A DNA stretch of 64,000 bases from Byssovorax sp. (GTDB lineage: Bacteria; Myxococcota_A; Polyangia; Polyangiales; Polyangiaceae), in contig JANYGI010000063.1 of assembly GCA_025362495.1 (NCBI GenBank), forward strand, positions 1 to 64,000, read 5' to 3'. Made by a program: the position numbers and the translations under genes. Position 1 is the stretch's first letter. Each line of letters opens with the position of its first letter. Of the stretch, positions 54,410-62,476 are shown piece after piece. A model generated the notes under the pieces. The model did not search any database and was not told where the DNA came from. It saw nothing but the letters and a program-made list of their open reading frames with translations.

Positions 54410-55246
54410 TCAGAGCGAGAGCCCGTAGCCCCGCCCCAGCGTCGCCGAGAACACGTTGCAGGCCGCGTGGAAGAGCAGCGACGAGCCCACGCCGCCGGTG
54501 CGCTTCCGCAGCCAGCCGAACACCAGCGCCGGGAAGAACACCGCGAGCCGCGCCGGATGGTGGATCGTGAGGAAATGGCCGAGCGCGAAGATCGCCGCGG
54601 CGACGAGCCACCCCGGCCCGAGATCGGCGCCGAGGACCCGCCAGCGCGGGGCCCACGCGCGGTCGAGCGACGACTGCAAATAGCCTCGAAAAAAGGCCTC
54701 TTCCGGCAGCGCGATCACCACGAGCTGCCCGGCGATCTCGTCGAAGAACGAGGTCGGCAAGCGGAGGGCGAAGTGCATCCGCGGGTGCCACATGGCGCGG
54801 TAGCCGAGCCAGAAGAAGGGGAAGATCACCGCCATCAGCAGCAGCGCCCAGCCGACGGCAGAGAGCGCGTCGCGCGCCATGCGGCGAGGATCGAGCGGCA
54901 CCGGCTCGAGCACGCCGCCGAGCGAGAGGCCGTACGCGCGCACGGTGGTCTCGTCGTGCCGGAGCACGAGCCACCACGTCGCCGCGAGGAAGCTCACGCC
55001 GACGAGCGTCGCGGCGTATTTGTCGGGCGAGAGCGCCGAGACCGCGGTGACGACGACGGTGGTGATCGCCGCGGCGAGGAGGGGCCGCCGCGCGCCCGCG
55101 GGCTCGCGATAGACGTTGGGGATCCGCTCGGGCGACGGCGCGGCCACGACCACCTCGGCGAGCGGCTCGGCGGACGCGAGCTCGTCCGCCGCGGGGGGCT
55201 CGGCGGGCGAAGGCGGCTCGGGCAGTGGCGAAAGGGGCGTGCTCAC
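54410..55246 (-). CDS. CPBP-family intramembrane glutamic protease
   Basis: 278 residues from GTG 55246. A Pro/Ala/Glu-rich cytoplasmic head (1-50) is followed by six or seven helices. The CPBP active-site motifs are intact: ALPEEAFFRGYLQSS (E-E-x-x-x-R), ALGHFLTIHHP (His) and LLFHAACNVFSA (H-x-x-x-N). The family includes CAAX proteases, bacteriocin-immunity proteins and the myxosortases that process MYXO-CTERM tails; a MYXO-CTERM protein is encoded at the other end of this window, so a myxosortase role is possible but not shown. Divergent from the extensin-C-like gene. Confidence 0.88.
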   Translation of the reverse strand: MSTPLSPLPEPPSPAEPPAADELASAEPLAEVVVAAPSPERIPNVYREPAGARRPLLAAAITTVVVTAVSALSPDKYAATLVGVSFLAATWWLVLRHDETTVRAYGLSLGGVLEPVPLDPRRMARDALSAVGWALLLMAVIFPFFWLGYRAMWHPRMHFALRLPTSFFDEIAGQLVVIALPEEAFFRGYLQSSLDRAWAPRWRVLGADLGPGWLVAAAIFALGHFLTIHHPARLAVFFPALVFGWLRKRTGGVGSSLLFHAACNVFSATLGRGYGLSL

Positions 55247-55375
55247 GATCGGCGGCGGAGCGTAGTCGCGTCGCGCGAAAGAGGCGACGTCGATGCGCGC
55301 GAAGGGCTCTTCATCGACGACGAGTTGGCCTCTTTCTGGGCCATCTTCGCGCCGATCGATAGAGTGCCCGTCAGC

Positions 55376-56476
55376 GTGAAGATCCTTCCTCCCAAGCCTT
55401 TTCTCGCCCTCTTGATCACCGCGCTCGCCGTGGGGCACGCCGCTCCCGCCCGCGCATTCTCGCCGTTCCTCGTCGTCCCGGATCCGGCCGTGGCCGAGGC
55501 CTCGCCCGCCTACCGCTACGCGAACATGTCGGACAGCGAGGCCTTCGAAGAGCTCGATCGGCGCAAGATCCTCTACACGAAGCTCGACGCTACGCCGGGC
55601 GTGCGGGCGCCAATCCGGCTCACGGGGAGGCTCCACGGCGTGTACATCCACTCGTCGCTGCCGCCGGACGAGCGGGTCAAGACGATGTTCGAGATCCTCG
55701 ACGCGCGCCTCGCGCTGACGCTCGACGATTTCTCGGCGATCCTGGAGCGCCACGACATCGACGAGGTCGTTCACTTCACGATGTACCGGCCCAACGTGGG
55801 AGCGCCGACGCACGATGTGCAGGACGAGCCCGCGGCGCAGCGCGCGCCGACGACGCGGCCGCGCTCGTCGAACCTCAAGGCCTCTCCGCCGAAGGGCGCG
55901 CCGCAGAAGGCGCCGCCGAGCCTGGGGGCCAAAGGCACCCTCGACGCGAGCAAGCACCTCGACGTCGGGCCGGTGAGCCTGAAGCAGAAGCCGGGCGATC
56001 CCGGGCCGAAGCCGGTGCTGATGGTGATGGGGAAGAAGCCTTTGCAAGCGCCGCCGGCCGCGCAAAAGCCCCTCGCCGCGCCGGCCTCGAAGGCGACTCT
56101 GCCGCTCCACGCGCGATTGCCTCTCACCGTGGCGCGCCGCGATCCCCAGCTCTCCGGGCTCCACCAGACGACCTGGGCGCCCCCGGGGACACGCCACCCG
56201 GCCGGCCTCGCCATCGACGTGGGCCTGCTCCACAAGAAAGACGGCCGCTGGCTCAGCGTCGCGCGCCAGTTTCAGGGGCACATCGGCGACAAGACCTGCG
56301 GTGACGGCGCCCATGTTCCCGAGTCGCCCGATGCCAAGGAGCTGCGAGCGCTGGTGTGCGAAGCGTCGGATCTCGGCGTCTTCACCTACGTGCTCACGCC
56401 CGACTACAACGCCGCCCACGTGGATCACTTCCACATGGAAATAAAGCCAGGCGTGCGCTGGTTCCTCTATCACTGA
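55376..56476 (+). CDS. secreted extensin-C/VanY-like protein
   Basis: 366 residues from GTG 55376 (signal peptide KILPPKPFLALLITALAV ... ARA); a GTG four codons earlier is also possible. N-domain ~30-150, a Pro/Lys/Ala linker (150-240), then a C-domain with RHPAGLAIDVG and YNAAHVDHFHMEIKPG. These supply the H-x-x-x-x-x-x-D and H-x-x-H-x-H type zinc residues of the extensin-like C-terminal family, related to D-Ala-D-Ala peptidases. Likely a periplasmic peptidoglycan-active or cell-wall protein. It lies directly before two Pro/Tyr-repeat lipoprotein genes. Confidence 0.8.
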   Translation: MKILPPKPFLALLITALAVGHAAPARAFSPFLVVPDPAVAEASPAYRYANMSDSEAFEELDRRKILYTKLDATPGVRAPIRLTGRLHGVYIHSSLPPDERVKTMFEILDARLALTLDDFSAILERHDIDEVVHFTMYRPNVGAPTHDVQDEPAAQRAPTTRPRSSNLKASPPKGAPQKAPPSLGAKGTLDASKHLDVGPVSLKQKPGDPGPKPVLMVMGKKPLQAPPAAQKPLAAPASKATLPLHARLPLTVARRDPQLSGLHQTTWAPPGTRHPAGLAIDVGLLHKKDGRWLSVARQFQGHIGDKTCGDGAHVPESPDAKELRALVCEASDLGVFTYVLTPDYNAAHVDHFHMEIKPGVRWFLYH

Positions 56477-56682
56477 GTCCCCTCGCGAGCGTCGATCCCC
56501 GGTGTCGAGGGCTGGACGCTAGCTTCTTGGCCCCTTTTCCAGATGCTCTCGGCAAATCGGTCCTGCGCGGGACGCGAAGGCGCGTCAGGCGCTGTGGTCT
56601 GCGCCTCGCGCGAAACCAGGGGAGAGTCATCCCGAGCGGATCCACCGTCGGTGTGGCGGGGATGCCTCGACCGCGCGGCCAG

Positions 56683-56719
56683 GGAGGTGACATCCGTCTG
56701 TTGGCGTCGAATGAAAGCG
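56683..56719 (+). promoter_or_regulatory. conserved upstream block, copy 1
   Basis: Reads ggaggtgacatccgtctg then ttggcgtcgaatgaaagcg; it matches copy 2 (57590-57626) at about 31 of 37 positions. The invariant cores tgacat and tcgaat are 13 bases apart in both copies. It lies 84 bases before the ATG of the first Pro/Tyr lipoprotein. A second conserved 16-mer, tcgaacggggagaatc (56782-56797), carries the ribosome-binding site. The rest of the 326-base gap 56477-56802 shows no gene. Confidence 0.6.
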
Positions 56720-56802
56720 GTGGGGGCGGGCACACTCGGCGTTCATGCCGGGTCGGCTCCGTACCCGGGCGTTCGATGCTATCGAACGGGGAGAATCGGA
56801 AC

Positions 56803-57321
56803 ATGAGCTCTTTCATGAAGACCGCTGCATTGTTCGTCGTCTCGGCTCCTCTGGCGCTCGCCGGTTGCATGGCCGCGGAAGACCAGGGAGACAGCGCGCA
56901 GGACGCCAGCGAGGCACTCTGCACGTACAGTGAGCCGGCCCCGGCGGTGCCTTGCCCCGCCACGCCGTTCAACCCGCCCACGTTCGCGGCCCCGGTGACC
57001 CCGGCGCCGAATTACCCGGCTCCTCACTTCGGGGCGCCCATTCACGAAGCGCCGGTTTACCGGGCTCCGGCGTACCAGGCGCCGACCTATCAGAACCCCG
57101 GCCAGGTTCCCGTCATCGAGGCGCCCACCTACGAAGCGCCGAATTACCCCGGGCCGACGTTCAAGGCTCCCGTGTACGACGCGCCCATCTACGACGCGCC
57201 GACGTTCCTTGCGCCCATCTACGAGCAGCCCACCTACGACTCGTGCAAGACGCTGCCGGCGCGCGATCTCGCGCCCTGTCAGCAGGCCGCGGCGCTCCCC
57301 ATCGGTGACACGTACCCGTGA
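56803..57321 (+). CDS. Pro/Tyr pentapeptide-repeat lipoprotein 1
   Basis: 172 residues. Lipobox LALAGC (Cys22), an acidic stretch (AAEDQGDSAQDASEA), then about 14 pentapeptides of the form A-P-x-(Y/F)-x from residue ~65 to 145 (APVYR APAYQ APTYQ ... APVYD APIYD). Two cysteines before the array and two after it (CTYSEPAPAVPCP, SCKTLPARDLAPC) could clamp it. The rod-like Pro/Tyr array recalls plant cell-wall proline-rich proteins (PPVYK type). Probably an outer-membrane-anchored structural or adhesive filament; this is inference. Paralogue follows at 57705. Confidence 0.8.
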   Translation: MSSFMKTAALFVVSAPLALAGCMAAEDQGDSAQDASEALCTYSEPAPAVPCPATPFNPPTFAAPVTPAPNYPAPHFGAPIHEAPVYRAPAYQAPTYQNPGQVPVIEAPTYEAPNYPGPTFKAPVYDAPIYDAPTFLAPIYEQPTYDSCKTLPARDLAPCQQAAALPIGDTYP

Positions 57322-57334
57322 GTGCTCGCCGCGG

Positions 57335-57364
57335 CGCATCGTCCGCTCCCGGGCGGGCGATGCG
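57335..57364 (+). terminator. hairpin after Pro/Tyr lipoprotein 1
   Basis: Arms cgcatcg (57335-57341) and cgatgcg (57358-57364), extended inward by ccgc/gcgg pairing. It lies 14 bases after the stop and has no U-run. Confidence 0.5.
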
Positions 57365-57372
57365 TCGTGATC

Positions 57373-57424
57373 GTCACTCATCACCTCGGGCGGCCTGCGT
57401 GGGCCACGCGAGACGATGAGTGAC
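57373..57424. repeat. extended hairpin in the gap between the two Pro/Tyr genes
   Basis: Perfect 10-bp outer arms gtcactcatc (57373-57382) and gatgagtgac (57415-57424), with inner pairs ctcg/cgag and ggcc/ggcc, giving a nested stem of about 18 bp in 52 bases. It may be a second terminator, a palindromic repeat or an RNA element. The rest of the 383-base gap 57322-57704 holds no gene. Confidence 0.6.
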
Positions 57425-57589
57425 TGTCCCGTTCGAAGCGTCCCTTTCTGACGGGCGGCGGCGGTGCGAGCCTCGGTATCGCGCCGCCGTCGCCCGTCAT
57501 TTCCGCTCGACGGCGCGTCCCTCCGGGTGCTCCGCGGTCCGGCGATTTCTCCGCTCGGCGAGCCACGGTGAGGCCTCGAGCGCTGGCAT

Positions 57590-57626
57590 GGAGGTGACAT
57601 CGGTCCGCCGGCATCGAATGAAAGGG
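57590..57626 (+). promoter_or_regulatory. conserved upstream block, copy 2
   Basis: Reads ggaggtgacatcggtccg then ccggcatcgaatgaaaggg; same cores and spacing as copy 1. It lies 79 bases before the ATG of the second Pro/Tyr lipoprotein, and the shared 16-mer tcgaacggggagaatc recurs at 57683-57698. The matching distance suggests a common promoter, perhaps for an alternative sigma factor. Confidence 0.6.
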
Positions 57627-57704
57627 GAGGCGAGGCCGCCCGGCCTTCGAGCCGGACTGGCATCGTCACAGCACCAATAACCTCGAACGGGGAGAATCAG
57701 AATC

Positions 57705-58259
57705 ATGCGTTACTTCACGAAGATCGCCGCGATGTTCGCCCTCTCGACCTCTTTTGCGCTCACCGGCTGCCTGGCAGCGACGGATGACGGAGCGACGGAC
57801 GAGGCCCTCGGGCAAACGGATGAGGCCCTCGACGCGTCGGAGGGCTGCAGCGCTCCCGTGACGAACCCGCCGGTCTACACGCCTCCCACGTTCTCGGCGC
57901 CCGGCTACCACGCGCCGCACTACGGAGCTCCGCACTACGCGCCGCCAGTCTACCACGCTCCCCAGTTCCAGCCGCCCACCTACCAGCAGCCGGGGTATTC
58001 GCAGCCGTCGTACCCGCAGCCCGGGTATTCGCAGTCGTACCAGCAGCCCGCGTACCCGCAGGCGCCGTGTCAGCAATCGTCGCCTCCGCAGTCGTACGAC
58101 GCCCCCTCCGGGGGCGAGGCGCCGAGCTACCCTGGTCCGACGTACCCGGCGCCCGTCTACCCGGCGCCGATTTACCAGGCGCCCGTCTACCCCGGCCTCG
58201 GCGCGCCGGTGCCCGGCTATTCGCCGCCTCGCGTCACCGTGATCGTCGTGGTCAATTGA
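57705..58259 (+). CDS. Pro/Tyr pentapeptide-repeat lipoprotein 2
   Basis: 184 residues. Lipobox FALTGC (Cys22), an acidic spacer with a repeated (D/Q)TDEAL motif, then Pro/Tyr units (APGYH APHYG APHYA PPVYH ... QPGYS QPSYP QPGYS) over residues ~60-120, a Ser/Gln break, and a second array (YPGPTYPAPVYPAPIY). The C-terminus PPRVTVIVVVN is a beta strand absent from paralogue 1. Repeats are richer in Gln and Pro than in copy 1, so the two have diverged. GGGGAGAAT precedes the ATG. Probable surface structural protein. Confidence 0.8.
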   Translation: MRYFTKIAAMFALSTSFALTGCLAATDDGATDEALGQTDEALDASEGCSAPVTNPPVYTPPTFSAPGYHAPHYGAPHYAPPVYHAPQFQPPTYQQPGYSQPSYPQPGYSQSYQQPAYPQAPCQQSSPPQSYDAPSGGEAPSYPGPTYPAPVYPAPIYQAPVYPGLGAPVPGYSPPRVTVIVVVN

Positions 58260-58414
58260 GAGCTCCCCGGCGCGCGGCGGCTCGACGGGACCACTGAAAC
58301 GCTGAGCAGCGCTCTCGCCCTTCGCGAAGAAATCTTCTCGGGACACGCAACTCCTCGGGCCGCCGTGTCGATTGATGTTCATGACGCCGAGCTCCGGCGT
58401 CGTGGAGGTGGCCA

Positions 58415-59353
58415 GTGGAGACGTTTGGCGTGGCAATTCCGAGGCGAGATCCCCTTTCCGGTACGGGCTTTCGGTCGCGACGGCGGCTGGGCGGGGGCGC
58501 CTCGTCGGAGGTCTTCGAGGCCGAGGGGCCGAGTGGGCAGGTCTGCGCCGTCAAGGTGCTGCGGGCGATGCACCTCGACACGCGCGACGCCGTGCGGAGG
58601 CTCGCGCTGGAGGGGGAGGCGCTGGCGGCGCTCGATCATCCGAACCTCGTCCGCGTCCTCGACGCTGGCGTGACGCTCGACGGTCGCCCCTGGTTCGCCA
58701 TGCCCAAGCTGCTCGGCGAGACGCTGCGCGACCGCCTGGATCGCGCCGGAGCCATCCCCTCGGCCGAGGCGTGCTCTCTCTTCCTGGGGCTCCTCGGGGG
58801 GCTCGACGCGGCCCACGCCGCGGGCATCGTCCACCGCGATCTCAAGCCGGCGAACCTCTTCCTCGTCCCGCGCCCGAAGCGCCTCGGCGGCCGCGGCGTC
58901 GCGCTCGATCGCGATCGCCTCGTCGTCCTCGACTTCGGCATCGCCAAGATCTCCGGCTCCTCGATCGAGCCTTCCTCGGGCGCGTACGTGCTCGGGACGC
59001 CGCGCTACCTCGCGCCGGAGCAGGTCCTCGGCGGCGCGATCGACGCGCGCACCGACGTCTACGCCGCGGGCCTCGTGCTCTACGAGATGCTCACCGGACA
59101 GAGCCCGTTCGCGTGCCGAGGCGTGCTCGAGCTGATGCGCGCCCAGCTCGACGAGAAGCCGGGCCGCGTGCGCGCGCGGGTCCGCGTCGGCCACGAGCTC
59201 GACCACGCGGTGGCGCGGGCGATCGAGAAATCGCCGGCGCGGCGCTGGTCGAGCGCGGCGGTGTTCAGCGCGGTGATCGAGCGCGCCGCGGTGATCGAGC
59301 GGTCGCGCCCCGCGCCGAGCGTCCGCGCGCGGAGCGAGGAGGCGGCCTCGTGA
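58415..59353 (+). CDS. soluble Ser/Thr protein kinase
   Basis: 312 residues from GTG 58415. Glycine loop [15 protein letters not shown], Lys47 in [18 protein letters not shown] (Asp142, Asn147), DFGIAK (Asp173), [11 protein letters not shown] and [13 protein letters not shown]. An Arg-rich ~18-residue insert lies between [10 protein letters not shown] and DFG. No transmembrane segment, so it is cytoplasmic. The stop overlaps the next kinase start by four bases (GTGA), indicating a coupled kinase pair. A small hairpin (58383-58401) lies just upstream. Confidence 0.93.
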   Translation: METFGVAIPRRDPLSGTGFRSRRRLGGGASSEVFEAEGPSGQVCAVKVLRAMHLDTRDAVRRLALEGEALAALDHPNLVRVLDAGVTLDGRPWFAMPKLLGETLRDRLDRAGAIPSAEACSLFLGLLGGLDAAHAAGIVHRDLKPANLFLVPRPKRLGGRGVALDRDRLVVLDFGIAKISGSSIEPSSGAYVLGTPRYLAPEQVLGGAIDARTDVYAAGLVLYEMLTGQSPFACRGVLELMRAQLDEKPGRVRARVRVGHELDHAVARAIEKSPARRWSSAAVFSAVIERAAVIERSRPAPSVRARSEEAAS

Positions 59354-60417
59354 GCGACGCGGATCTCACGGTGGATCTCGACTCTTCGCCGCCGATCGAC
59401 GTGCTCGCGGTGAGCGGCCTCCCGCCCGGCGAACGCCTCCATGGCACACCGTACCTCGTCGTGCGGCGGCTCGGCCGCGGCGGGATGGGCGACGTCTACG
59501 AGGTGGCCGAGGGCTCGCTCGCCGGCCCGCGCTATGCGCTCAAGCTGCTTCATGCGGCGCTCTGCCATCGATCGGACGTCGCGCTTCGCTTCCAGCAGGA
59601 GGCGCTGGTCGCCTCGCGGATCGACCACCCGAACGTGGTCCGCGTCTTCGCGCTGGGCGAGACCGCGAGCGCGCGCCCGTACCTCGTGATGGAGCTCTTG
59701 CGCGGCCGCGATCTGCGCGCCGAGCTCGGGCGGACGGGCCCGCTCCCCGCGGCGCGCGCGCTGGATCTCGCGGCCCAGGCGCTCGACGGCCTCGCCGCGG
59801 CGCACGCGGCCGGCGTCGTGCATCGCGACGTCAAGCTCGAGAACCTGTTCCTCACGGACGAGGGGACGCTGAAGGTGCTCGACTTCGGGATCGCGAAAAT
59901 CACGGCGGATGAAGCCTCGTTCACCCTCCCGGGCGCCGTCGTCGGGACGCTGCGATCGATGGCGCCCGAGCAGTTCGCCGAGGCGGCCGTCGACGCCCGC
60001 GCCGACGTCTACGCCGCGGGGCTCGCGCTCTACGAGCTCGTCACGGGGCGCGGCCCCTTCGACGAGCTGCGCGGGATGCCCCTCGCGCTCCAGTTCGCGC
60101 ACTGCGAGCGCCCGCCGCCCGCGCCCTCGCGCCTCGCGCGCGCCCCGCTCGCCGCGGACGTCGAGGCCGCCATCCTCCGATCGCTCGCGAAATCACCTGC
60201 CGATCGCTTCCAGAGCGCCGGCGAGATGGCGAGCGCCCTGCGCGTCCTCGGCGCCCGGCCGCGGACGCAGACCCGCGCGGCGCGCCCGCGGCTCGCGATC
60301 CGCCGGCCGCTCGGGGCCCTGATCCCGGCGGTGCTCGCGGCCATGTTCGCCCTCGGCGTGGCCGTCGGTCGCGCCGGCGCGGAGCCCCCGAGGCCCGCGG
60401 CGGCGGCGATACGCTGA
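59350..60417 (+). CDS. membrane Ser/Thr protein kinase
   Basis: 355 residues from GTG 59350. Glycine loop RRLGRGGMGDVYEVA, Lys65 in YALKLLH, HRDVKLENLFL (Asp160, Asn165), DFGIAK (Asp178), GTLRSMAPEQF and DVYAAGLALYEL. The kinase domain ends near 300; one transmembrane helix (about 325-345, ALIPAVLAAMFALGVAVGRA) is followed by only a few outer residues, so it has no sensor domain of its own. Coupled to the soluble kinase upstream; the two could phosphorylate each other. Confidence 0.93.
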   Translation: MSDADLTVDLDSSPPIDVLAVSGLPPGERLHGTPYLVVRRLGRGGMGDVYEVAEGSLAGPRYALKLLHAALCHRSDVALRFQQEALVASRIDHPNVVRVFALGETASARPYLVMELLRGRDLRAELGRTGPLPAARALDLAAQALDGLAAAHAAGVVHRDVKLENLFLTDEGTLKVLDFGIAKITADEASFTLPGAVVGTLRSMAPEQFAEAAVDARADVYAAGLALYELVTGRGPFDELRGMPLALQFAHCERPPPAPSRLARAPLAADVEAAILRSLAKSPADRFQSAGEMASALRVLGARPRTQTRAARPRLAIRRPLGALIPAVLAAMFALGVAVGRAGAEPPRPAAAAIR

Positions 60418-60481
60418 GAGGTCGCAATCACCTGTAAGCCCGACGAAGTGCCTGCGTTACCCTCGCCGAACGGAGGGACTG

Positions 60482-61471
60482 ATGAACGCGACGCGACGTT
60501 TGGGTATCGGGCTCGGAGTGATGGCGCTGCTGGCGACTGCCGCGGGCTGCGGTGGCAGCGCTGCTCCGATGATCGGGGGCTCCGTCAAGGCGCCCCAGGC
60601 CGAGGCGTCGGGCGCGAGCGATGCGGTCGCGCAGGGCTATCCCGGCGGCAACGCCCCGCCGGCTGCGCAGACGGGCTCGACGAGCTCGATGGCCGACGCG
60701 GCGCCGATGCCCGCCTCGCCGTCGATGTCGGCGCCCTCCGCCACGGGCGGGATGGTCCCGCGCGACGCGCCGATGCACGAGGCCGAGAAATCGCGCCGCG
60801 CCGAGGAGCCCACCGATCGCCCCGGCCTCGGGACCGAGTGGGGCGAGACCCGCTTCTCGAAGATCACCACGGTGCCCTTCGTCCGCGCCGACTCCTCGAA
60901 CCCGTTCGCCACCTCGAGCTTCTTCTACAACGACGAGCAGGGCGCGCGCGACATGGCCAACCTCAGCGGCTTCCGTCGCTTCGCGGCGGGCTCGGTCGCC
61001 ACGGCCGGTGGCGTCGTCAACGTCGGCCTGCGCGACGAGGGCGGGCGCTTCCTCGGCGGCTTCGCGGCCAGCGGCAAGAGCTACGTCATCGGCGAGGCCG
61101 GTCGCCGCTACATCATCGTCGTCCACAACAACACCGACAACCGCCTCGAGGTCGTCCTCTCCGTCGACGGCCTCGACGTGCTCGACGGCAAGGCCGCGAG
61201 CTTCAACAAGCGCGGCTACCTCGTCGATCCGCGCGCCGAGGTGGAGATCGACGGCTTCCGTCAGAGCGTGGACACCGTCGCGGCCTTCCGCTTCGGATCG
61301 GTCCGCGGCTCGTACGCCGCGCAGAAGACGGGCGACGCGCGCAACGTCGGCGTCATCGGCGTCGCGATCTTCAACGAGCGCGGGACGAACCCGGTGCCCT
61401 GGTCGAGCGACGAAGCCCAGAAGCGCCGCGACGCGAACCCCTTCCCGGGCCAGTTCGCGACCCCTCCCTGA
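60482..61471 (+). CDS. lipoprotein with beta-rich C-domain
   Basis: 329 residues, GGAGGG before the ATG. Lipobox TAAGC (Cys23), a Pro/Ala/Ser/Met low-complexity stretch to ~100, then a folded domain: GTEWGETRFSKITTVPFVRA, FFYNDEQGARDMANLSGF, SYVIGEAGRRYIIVVHNNTD, NRLEVVLSVDGLDVLDGKAA, GVIGVAIFNERG. The order and the VDGLDVLDG motif are like a conserved family found across proteobacteria, but I cannot give it a function. It lies 64 bases after the kinase pair on the same strand. Converges with the LysR gene. Confidence 0.75.
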   Translation: MNATRRLGIGLGVMALLATAAGCGGSAAPMIGGSVKAPQAEASGASDAVAQGYPGGNAPPAAQTGSTSSMADAAPMPASPSMSAPSATGGMVPRDAPMHEAEKSRRAEEPTDRPGLGTEWGETRFSKITTVPFVRADSSNPFATSSFFYNDEQGARDMANLSGFRRFAAGSVATAGGVVNVGLRDEGGRFLGGFAASGKSYVIGEAGRRYIIVVHNNTDNRLEVVLSVDGLDVLDGKAASFNKRGYLVDPRAEVEIDGFRQSVDTVAAFRFGSVRGSYAAQKTGDARNVGVIGVAIFNERGTNPVPWSSDEAQKRRDANPFPGQFATPP

Positions 61472-61504
61472 GCCCTCGCTCCAGATAGTTGCAGCTCAAA
61501 CGAA

Positions 61505-62383
61505 TCACGCGCCAAACGCGTCCGCGAACGCGTCGAACGCCGCCCGCACCCGCGCCGTCGCCCTCCGCCCCGGCGCGCACACCGCGTGGATCGGCGGCCC
61601 CTCCACCGCCTCGTCCGCGAACAGCGGCACGAGGCGGCCCGCCCGCACCAGCCCCTCCACCATGAAGTCCAGCACCTGCGCCACGCCGAGGCCGGCGAGG
61701 AGCGCGTCGACGAGCGACGGCGCGTGGTCGAGCAGCACCCGCGGGCGCACCTCGATCGGGCCTGAAACGAAGCGCCACGGGTGTGGCTTGCCGCTCGGCG
61801 CGTCGAGGGCGATCGCGTCGTGCGCGTCGAGCTCCGCCGGCTTGCGCGGCGTGCCGGCGCGCGCGAGGTAGGCCGGCGCCGCGACCACGACGAGCCGCGT
61901 CCCGCGCAGCCTGCGCGCCACGAGCGTCGAGTCCGGGAGCGGCCCCACCCGGATCGCGACGTCGACGGCCTCCTCGCCGAGGCGCGCGAGGCGATCGGTG
62001 ACCACCACCCGGAACGAGAGCCGCGGGTGCCGCGCGCGCAAGATCGCCAGCGCCGGCGGGACGAGCGCGGCCACCACGAACGGCGCCGTCACCGTGAGCT
62101 GCCCCGAGGGCTCGCGGCGCGCGCCCTCGACCGTGGCCCGCGCGCTCGTCACGGCCGTCACCGCGGGGCGGCAGCTCTCGAAGAACAGCTCGCCCTCGCG
62201 CGTCGGCGTCACCGCGCGCGATCCGCGCACGAGGAGCGTCATCCCGAGGCTCGCCTCCAGCGCAGCCACCGATTTGCTCACCGCGGCCGGGCTCACGCCG
62301 AGGCGCGCGGCGGCCCTGCGAAAGCTCTTCTCCTCGACGACGGCGACGAACGGGACCACCCCGCGGAAGAGATCGAGATCCAT
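61505..62383 (-). CDS. LysR-family transcriptional regulator
   Basis: 292 residues. N-terminal winged helix LDLFRGVVPFVAVVEEKSFR then AAARLGVSPAAVSKSVAALE, and a periplasmic-binding-type effector domain (QLTVTAPFVVAALVPPALAI, VDVAIRVGPLPDSTLVARRL). The effector is unknown; relatives in this AaeR/DmlR-like group often control adjacent dehydrogenases. Transcribed away from the SDR gene with 93 bases between starts and a dyad directly upstream of its own start, the classical LysR arrangement. Confidence 0.95.
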   Translation of the reverse strand: MDLDLFRGVVPFVAVVEEKSFRRAAARLGVSPAAVSKSVAALEASLGMTLLVRGSRAVTPTREGELFFESCRPAVTAVTSARATVEGARREPSGQLTVTAPFVVAALVPPALAILRARHPRLSFRVVVTDRLARLGEEAVDVAIRVGPLPDSTLVARRLRGTRLVVVAAPAYLARAGTPRKPAELDAHDAIALDAPSGKPHPWRFVSGPIEVRPRVLLDHAPSLVDALLAGLGVAQVLDFMVEGLVRAGRLVPLFADEAVEGPPIHAVCAPGRRATARVRAAFDAFADAFGA

Positions 62384-62386
62384 GGC

Positions 62387-62403
62387 GTCAACCTCAGGTT
62401 AAC
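62387..62403. promoter_or_regulatory. LysR-type operator dyad
   Basis: gtcaacctcaggttaac is a 17-base interrupted palindrome with arms matching at seven of eight positions around a central c, and contains the T-N11-A spacing of LysR boxes. It begins four bases upstream of the lysR start codon and 74 before the SDR start, so it could serve both genes. Confidence 0.55.
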
Positions 62404-62476
62404 AGAAAGGCAACCAAGGCCTCGATTGTCGACCGGCGGTTCATCCGTACGCTCTGTCCTCGTGGAGGAGATGCTC

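Noticed and set aside
61493-61502. Decamer gctcaaacga shared with the terminator palindrome at 54391-54400
   Set aside because: Too short to be meaningful in 64 kb, and the second copy is not part of a palindrome.
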